Shown: in pieces, positions 59,365 through 64,000 of the stretch
Position numbering within the stretch: the first letter of the stretch is position 1
Layout: every line of letters starts with the position of its first letter
Source of the DNA: G963677085 sp963677085
GTDB lineage: Bacteria > Planctomycetota > Planctomycetia > Pirellulales > Thermoguttaceae
Direction of reading: 5' to 3'
NCBI GenBank assembly: GCA_963677085.2
Contig: CAXXFH010000004.1
Location: 5,084,001-5,148,000, forward strand
Length of the DNA stretch: 64,000 nucleotides
Position numbers and translations under genes: made by a program
Notes under the pieces: model-generated
Told to the model about the DNA's origin: nothing
The model's database searches: none
What the model saw: only the letters and a program-made list of their open reading frames with translations

Positions 59365-61188
59365 CTATTGGCGCTTGTCGCGGGGAGGGATGACGTCTTG
59401 CACTTCCGCACCGAACAAGTCCATTGCCCGTTGCACCAGGGGATGTTCTTCTGCCTCCCGGCGCAATTCGTGAGACGAAAGTGCGCGGGCGGCTCCCGCT
59501 GATTGGCCTTGCGGCTTCTCCTCATCCGGCTCGCGATCCTCGCCGAGAACAAAATGGACGCGAAGCCGTTGTCCCGTGACGTCGCACAGTGCTTGTTCAA
59601 ACTTGGCCACTTGTTCGGGCCGTTCACACGTCGACTTCGCCAAAGCATACCGCGGCTTGAGGGTGATGACCAGACGGTTTGGCGATTCCAGCGCAACGCG
59701 TTCGAACTCTTTGGCCTGTTCGGCCACCAAGCCGGAGAGTTGCGACAAGGCCGACATCCAGATTTGGGCGGCGTTCTCCGCAGCGATTTCCACCCTCGCG
59801 GCGCCCTCCGTTGGGTGGGCAAGCTCTTCCGGTTCTTCGGTTTCCTCGGCCGACGCTACCGGTTCAAACTTTTTTTTTGCGCCCTCTTCCCGCGCACGAA
59901 GGGCTGCCGACAGACTTTCGGGAGCCGAGGTGGCCGACGTGGCGGTTGCCCCGGGCCGCGCGGCAGCGGCTCGCGACGGCGGAGTTCCCGCCATCGAGGA
60001 AGGCGATGCGGCCACGCCGCTTTGCAGTTGGGCGATCAGCTTCGGCAACTCGTCGAGGTCTTCCAGGGCACAGATCCGCACCAGGGACAGTTCCGCCAGG
60101 ATGCGTCCTTGGGTGCTTTGCCGCATGCGCGACAGGGTTTGGTCGAGAATCTGCATGATGGCCAGAATCGTTTGCAGCCCCAGCCGTTTGCCCGCCTCGG
60201 CCACTTGTTGCTGGCCGCCGGGCGAGGTGTAGAGGAACGACTCGGCCGTACAACCCACAGCGGCGACCATGCAGTCGCGGAAGTAGCCCAGCAGTTGTTC
60301 GAGCAGTTGGGCCACGTCGACGCCGGCCGTGGCGGCCGTGTCCAATTCGGTCAGGGCCGCACCGGCGTTGCGCTCGATGAGGTGTCCGACCAGTGTACCC
60401 ATCCGCTCGTCACTCGCCGTGCCCAACATGCCGTGGACACTGTCGACCGTGATGCGGCCCGAGGAAAAGGCCAACAACTGCTCGAGCAACGACTGACTGT
60501 CGCGCATCGAGCCGGCCGCACGTCGAGCGAGAAGTTGCAGGGCATCGTCGTCGGCCTCAACTCCTTCGGCGCCGACGATGTGGCGCAGACGCTCGGCGAT
60601 CGACTTGGTCCGGATTCCCGCAAAGTCGAACCGCTGGCATCGCGAGAGGATCGTGATCGGGATCTTGTTCGGTTCGGTCGTGCAGAAGATGAACTTCACA
60701 TGCTCGGGCGGCTCTTCGAGCGTTTTCAGCAAGGCGTTAAAGGCCTCGCGGGTGAGCATGTGGACTTCGTCGATAATGTAGATTTTGAACCGAGCGCGGC
60801 TGGGCCGCACGTTGACGTTTTGCCGCAGTTGGCGGATTTCGTCGATTCCGCGGTTGCTGGCGCCGTCGATTTCCAGCACGTCGACATCATCGCCGCCACT
60901 GATGCTCTGGCAGATGTCGCACTGGTTGCAGGGAGTGGCCGTCGGGCCGTCGACGCAGTTGAGCGCCTTGGCCAGAATCCGAGCCGACGAGGTCTTGCCA
61001 ACCCCACGAGCCCCGGTGAACAGGTAGGCGTGGCCCACGCGGTTCGTGGCAATCGCGTTGGAAAGCGCCTGGGAGATGTGCTCCTGGCCGACTAGATCGT
61101 TGAACGTTTGCGGCCGGTAACGCCGGGCGACGACCACATACTGCTGGCCGGTCGACGGGTTTTCGGTACTGGCAGCCGTCTCAGACAT
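59365..61188 (-). CDS. dnaX: DNA polymerase III subunits tau/gamma
   Basis: 607 residues. RPQTFNDLVGQEHISQALSN, Walker A GARGVGKTSSARIL (~45), zinc-binding Cys set C..C..CNQCDIC, Walker B KIYIIDEVHMLTREAFNALL, SRC motif IPITILSRCQRFDF and the C-terminal tau region. The clamp-loader ATPase assembles sliding clamps and, as tau, binds the polymerase and helicase. At codons ~437-440 the coding strand has nine consecutive A (59870-59878 complement) read as Ala-Lys-Lys-Lys; one base more or less leads to TGA or TAG within a few codons, giving a ~440-residue gamma-like product. It overlaps no other gene; SRP RNA lies upstream. Confidence 0.97.
   Translation of the reverse strand: MSETAASTENPSTGQQYVVVARRYRPQTFNDLVGQEHISQALSNAIATNRVGHAYLFTGARGVGKTSSARILAKALNCVDGPTATPCNQCDICQSISGGDDVDVLEIDGASNRGIDEIRQLRQNVNVRPSRARFKIYIIDEVHMLTREAFNALLKTLEEPPEHVKFIFCTTEPNKIPITILSRCQRFDFAGIRTKSIAERLRHIVGAEGVEADDDALQLLARRAAGSMRDSQSLLEQLLAFSSGRITVDSVHGMLGTASDERMGTLVGHLIERNAGAALTELDTAATAGVDVAQLLEQLLGYFRDCMVAAVGCTAESFLYTSPGGQQQVAEAGKRLGLQTILAIMQILDQTLSRMRQSTQGRILAELSLVRICALEDLDELPKLIAQLQSGVAASPSSMAGTPPSRAAAARPGATATSATSAPESLSAALRAREEGAKKKFEPVASAEETEEPEELAHPTEGAARVEIAAENAAQIWMSALSQLSGLVAEQAKEFERVALESPNRLVITLKPRYALAKSTCERPEQVAKFEQALCDVTGQRLRVHFVLGEDREPDEEKPQGQSAGAARALSSHELRREAEEHPLVQRAMDLFGAEVQDVIPPRDKRQ
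59870..59878 (-). promoter_or_regulatory. A9 slippery run in dnaX (candidate slippage/frameshift site)
   Basis: On the coding strand GGCGCAAAAAAAAAGTTTG. An extra A gives GTT-TGA right after; a missing A gives AGT-TTG-AAC-CGG-TAG. AAGAGGG precedes the run by a few bases and could act as an internal Shine-Dalgarno stimulator. Confidence 0.65.
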
Positions 61189-61304
61189 GTCGTTGATCTG
61201 CCTTGGTTACGTGACACACAAACGCTCGTCCCAAGCCTCCAGTCCCTAGCCCCTAGCTTGGCGACACAGCCGCGAAGCAACAACGGCCTCGCCACCGGCG
61301 ATGG

Positions 61305-61404
61305 CCGACGAGAGGCCCACCGCGCCTGGAGATGACTGCTTATGGCTGCTGGTGTTACCCCCTGACCAGGTTCGCAGGTCCCCATCGCGGGGGCCCCTCA
61401 TCGG
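61305..61404 (-). ncRNA. ffs: Signal recognition particle RNA (small bacterial type)
   Basis: Read on the minus strand: closing stem CCGATGAGGGGCCCCCGCG with CGCGGTGGGCCTCTCGTCGG, and the conserved apical domain GAACCTGGTCAGG...AGCAGCCATAAGC that binds Ffh. The apical loop is GGGG-GTAA-CACC, i.e. a GNRA tetraloop instead of the commoner GGAA. Location directly upstream of dnaX is also seen in Bacillus. Confidence 0.9.
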
Positions 61405-61586
61405 ATACCGACGATGACGAGGCCTTCAACCTTTATTTGTATGCTCCCCAGTCCGATTCGTCAAAGGGGGGTGCCGTGACGTTCGGGAGCGGTTTTTTAC
61501 CGAGGTACGCGGCACCTATTGGCTGCGGCTTTGCCGTGCTATGTTGGTGGGATTGTCACCTCCCCCGTTTACTGAGGAGAACCAAA

Positions 61587-62096
61587 GTGATTGACCTCAA
61601 AGAACGACTTCGTCAGCAATTAGACCTGATTCGGGGCATTAGCGAACAAACGCTTTCGGTCTTCGAAACGCCCGAGGAGTGGACTCATCAGGTGCATCCC
61701 AAGGCAAATCATGCCCTGTGGTTTGCGGGGCACGTGGGCATTGTCGACAATTTCATGCTCTCTCGGATTTCGCCCGAAAAGGCTGCCGAGCCCGAGGGGT
61801 ATCGGCAAAAGTTTGGCATGGGATCGCGTCCGACCTCGGATCCCTCTGATTACCCGCCGATTGAGGAGGTACTGGCGTTCATGCGCGAACGACGCCAAGT
61901 CGTGCTCGATGTGCTGGATGCTCTCGGAGACGACGAGTTGACGATGCCCACGCCTGAGGGGACGCCGGAGTTTATTACCGACGTGGCATCTGTCTTCCAG
62001 ACGGCCGTGTGGCACGAAGCACTGCACTTGGGCCAAGTGACCGTTGCCCGGCGTGCTCTGGGCTTCGCCCCGTTGGTCGATGCGCCGCCGACGTAG
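61587..62096 (+). CDS. DinB-like four-helix metal-binding protein
   Basis: 169 residues from GTG 61587, behind GAGGAG; the frame upstream to 61332 crosses the SRP RNA region and is not coding. Four-helix bundle with the DinB-type histidine pattern: NHALWFAGHVGIVDNFMLSR, then HEALHLGQVTVARRALG, giving three His for a divalent metal. LRQQLDLIRGISEQTLSVF starts helix 1. DinB-superfamily proteins include thiol-S-transferases (bacillithiol, mycothiol) and stress proteins of unknown activity. It is 44 bp upstream of oleC and may be in its operon. Confidence 0.86.
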   Translation: MIDLKERLRQQLDLIRGISEQTLSVFETPEEWTHQVHPKANHALWFAGHVGIVDNFMLSRISPEKAAEPEGYRQKFGMGSRPTSDPSDYPPIEEVLAFMRERRQVVLDVLDALGDDELTMPTPEGTPEFITDVASVFQTAVWHEALHLGQVTVARRALGFAPLVDAPPT

Positions 62097-62139
62097 ATAT
62101 TGGGAACCAGGAATATCCCCCTAATCTCAAATTCGCAGC

Positions 62140-63828
62140 ATGACCACATCTACCCCGACCAGCGATTTCCTGAATGTGGCCGCGCGGTTGCCTCGTATGG
62201 CTGATGCCATGCCAGACGCCGTGGCGGTGGCCGAACCCCTGGGCTACGATGTCGACCGACAGCGGCAATATCGCCAAGTGACTTTTCGCGAGATAGACCA
62301 GGATAGCGACCGCGTTGCCCGAGGGTTGCGTGAATTGGGCGTGGTCAAGGGAACCCGATTGGCGCTGCTCGTTCGCCCGGGAATCGACTTCGTCTCGTTG
62401 GTCTTCGCCCTGTACAAGGCGGGGGCCGTGGTCATCCTTATCGACCCGGGCATGGGGCGTAGCAACCTGATTCGCTGTTTGCAGGACGCCGATCCTGAGG
62501 GCTTCGTGGCGATTCCGATGGTCCACGCCGTGCGAACCGTGTTGCGACGACGTTTTCCGAAGTCGCGGTTTCACGTGACCGTGGGCCGGCGGTGGTTCTG
62601 GAGTGGGGTAACTCTCGACGAGCTACGCGGCGGGCCGCATAGCGGTCCGGAAATGGCCGACACGACGGCCGACGATCCGGCGGCCATCATTTTCACCACC
62701 GGCAGTACGGGCCCGCCGAAGGGAGTGCGATTCAGCCACGGCAATTTCGACGCCCAGGTCGAACAGATTCGCGATTTCTATGGCATCCAGCCCGGTGAGA
62801 TCGACCTGCCCGGCTTTCCGATGTTCGGACTGTTCAACTGTGCGATGGGCGTGACCACTGTCATCCCCGACATGGACCCCTCGCGCCCGGCGGCGGTCGA
62901 TCCGGCCAAGATTGTCGAGGCGGCCTACGATTGGCACGTAACCCAATCATTTGGCTCACCGGCGATCTGGAACAAGGTGAGCCGTTACTGTGTAGAGAAA
63001 GACGTGCAACTGCTCACGTTACGGCGGGTGTTGTCGGCCGGGGCGCCGGTTCCGCCCGACGTTTTGGCACGAATGAAACGGAGCATTCATCCCGAGGGTG
63101 AAATGCACACCCCTTATGGTGCTACGGAGGCCTTGCCCGTGGCGTCGATCGCGGCTAGCGAAGTGCTCGAAGAAACGGCGGCAGCCACACGCGCGGGAGC
63201 CGGTGTGTGCGTGGGACGGAAATATCCTCAGATTCATTGGAAGGTCATTCGCATTGTTGACGGGCCGATCGGTTCGATCGACGAGGCCGAAGAACTCCCG
63301 CCGGGCGAGATCGGCGAACTGATTGTTCGCGGGCCACAAGTTACTCGGGAATATGTTACACGCGTCGAGACGAACCGCTTGGCTAAGATTGCCGACGGGC
63401 AGTCCGTTTGGCACCGGATGGGCGATTGTGGATATTTCGACCAGCAGCAGCGATTTTGGTTCTGCGGCCGTGTGGCTCATCGAGTGCTCGCGGCTGCTGG
63501 GCCGATGTATCCTGTGAGGTGCGAGGCCATCGTTAATCAACACGACGACATCTATCGCAGCGCCCTGGTGGGTGTGGGTACACCCTCCAAGCAGCGACCG
63601 GTGTTGGTGCTGGAGCCGATGGCCGGGCGGATGCCGCGTGGCGAAGCAGCGCGGCAGCGGCTGATCGACGAGGTTAGGGCTTTGGCCCAGCGTAACCCGT
63701 TGACCGAGGCGATCGACGACTTTTTGCTTCATCCTTCGCTTCCCGTTGACATTCGTCACAACGCGAAGATTTTTCGGGAGAAATTGGCCGTTTGGGCTGC
63801 AGAACAATTGGGGGGGCACCGGCCGTAG
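62140..63828 (+). CDS. oleC: OleC-type AMP-dependent beta-lactone synthetase
   Basis: 562 residues, normal length. ANL-superfamily adenylating enzyme: P-loop FTTGSTGPPKGVRFSH, motif TPYGATEALPVASI, hinge/adenylate motifs MGDCGYFDQQQRFWFCGRVA. The FPMFGLFNCAMGVTTVIPDM-DPSRPA stretch, FGSPAIWNKV, LSAGAPVPPDVLARM and GVCVGRKYPQ are characteristic of OleC, which activates beta-hydroxy acids (2-alkyl-3-hydroxyalkanoates) with ATP to make beta-lactones in long-chain olefin biosynthesis. oleA, oleB and oleD are not in the window; they may lie to the right. The distance to a DinB-like gene upstream is 44 bp. Confidence 0.93.
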   Translation: MTTSTPTSDFLNVAARLPRMADAMPDAVAVAEPLGYDVDRQRQYRQVTFREIDQDSDRVARGLRELGVVKGTRLALLVRPGIDFVSLVFALYKAGAVVILIDPGMGRSNLIRCLQDADPEGFVAIPMVHAVRTVLRRRFPKSRFHVTVGRRWFWSGVTLDELRGGPHSGPEMADTTADDPAAIIFTTGSTGPPKGVRFSHGNFDAQVEQIRDFYGIQPGEIDLPGFPMFGLFNCAMGVTTVIPDMDPSRPAAVDPAKIVEAAYDWHVTQSFGSPAIWNKVSRYCVEKDVQLLTLRRVLSAGAPVPPDVLARMKRSIHPEGEMHTPYGATEALPVASIAASEVLEETAAATRAGAGVCVGRKYPQIHWKVIRIVDGPIGSIDEAEELPPGEIGELIVRGPQVTREYVTRVETNRLAKIADGQSVWHRMGDCGYFDQQQRFWFCGRVAHRVLAAAGPMYPVRCEAIVNQHDDIYRSALVGVGTPSKQRPVLVLEPMAGRMPRGEAARQRLIDEVRALAQRNPLTEAIDDFLLHPSLPVDIRHNAKIFREKLAVWAAEQLGGHRP

Positions 63829-63958
63829 CGGCGTGGCGGTCGCTGGCCGATTCGCTAATTCGGCGCTAGCATTGGCGGTTGTGCCGCAGTAAACTGACGG
63901 GGGGGGGGAGTGCAAAGGTGGCAGCCCCGGTGCATGCATTACTGAACGAGGCTTAGTG

Positions 63959-64000
63959 ATGTCGGCAGAGTGGTTCTGTGAGATGGCCGGCGAAGAACTG
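63959..64000 (+). CDS. Start of a GYF-type domain protein (cut by window end)
   Basis: Only 14 codons: MSAEWFCEMAGEEL. The W-F/Y-C..AG.E pattern is the first strand of GYF_2-like domains found at the N terminus of many planctomycete membrane proteins (compare WYLQTEEGEQYGP in the protein at 26098). GAGG lies 9 bases upstream. Just before it there is a run of about ten G (from ~63898). Confidence 0.6.
   Translation, partial: MSAEWFCEMAGEEL

Noticed and set aside
59503..61095. 530-codon frame antisense to dnaX
   Set aside because: Shadow of a GC-rich gene. Protein quality is poor and dnaX is certain.

Overview
The window looks like a chromosomal segment of a planctomycete (Planctomycetota, probably a Pirellulales-like lineage). 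The signs are: three or four PEP-CTERM surface proteins with VPEP...RRRR tails, a LEPR-XLL type giant surface protein, an SHD1-domain protein, NPYEAP and GYF_2/zinc-ribbon membrane proteins, a multihaem cytochrome fused to TPRs, OleC, HslVU, high GC, scattered short operons and many dispersed palindromic repeats. The assignment is inferred from protein families and not from a 16S gene, which is absent.

Layout. 1-4.2 kb: a partial secreted protein and a minus-strand run of PEP-CTERM proteins, one of which is an in-frame fusion of two. 4.4-9 kb: VOC protein, sodium/solute symporter, hotdog thioesterase, SufR-like regulator. 9-13 kb: an octahaem TPR cytochrome and a secreted PLC/P1-nuclease-like protein. 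13.4-18.7 kb: an exported histone-deacetylase-like amidohydrolase flanked by direct repeats, a membrane-anchored GNAT, mutS. 20-24.7 kb: pyruvate:ferredoxin oxidoreductase (nifJ) plus a dihydroorotate-dehydrogenase-like gene ending in a strong terminator. 24.8-35.3 kb: esterase, zinc-ribbon/GYF protein, cyclophilin-containing surface protein, hslVU, Pro/Ala/Glu-repeat SHD1 protein. 35.5-42.6 kb: isochorismatase, small membrane proteins, PfkB kinase/iron-alcohol dehydrogenase pair, secreted hypothetical, PQQ-repeat protein. 42.7-48.1 kb: aroA (frameshifted near its end), YbaK, small DUF, SLOG protein, LysM protein, rsmH. 48.3-52.5 kb: an ISKra4-transposase-derived ORF, a PH-like membrane protein and a three-gene module (ABC ATPase, metal-type GTPase, Fe-S protein). 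52.9-56 kb: PAP2 phosphatase, tRNA-Met(CAT), a broken integrase and an orphan ORF. 56.3-61.4 kb: rpoN, recR, ybaB, dnaX, SRP RNA. 61.6-64 kb: DinB-like protein, oleC, start of a GYF-type protein.

The observations most worth following are: (1) the ABC ATPase/GTPase/Fe-S operon, which sits behind an exact -24/-12 sigma-54 promoter match and an upstream inverted repeat, with rpoN itself 6 kb away; its biochemical role is not known to me; (2) a run of nine A in dnaX at codons 437-440 where either a one-base gain or loss leads to a stop within a few codons, as expected for transcriptional slippage making a gamma-like short subunit; (3) several dispersed, hairpin-forming intergenic repeat families, including a ~97-bp MITE-like element with CGAAAAATAACTT termini; (4) gene decay or fusion events: aroA frameshift, PEP-CTERM double protein, catalytic-domain-less integrase and transposase ORFs.
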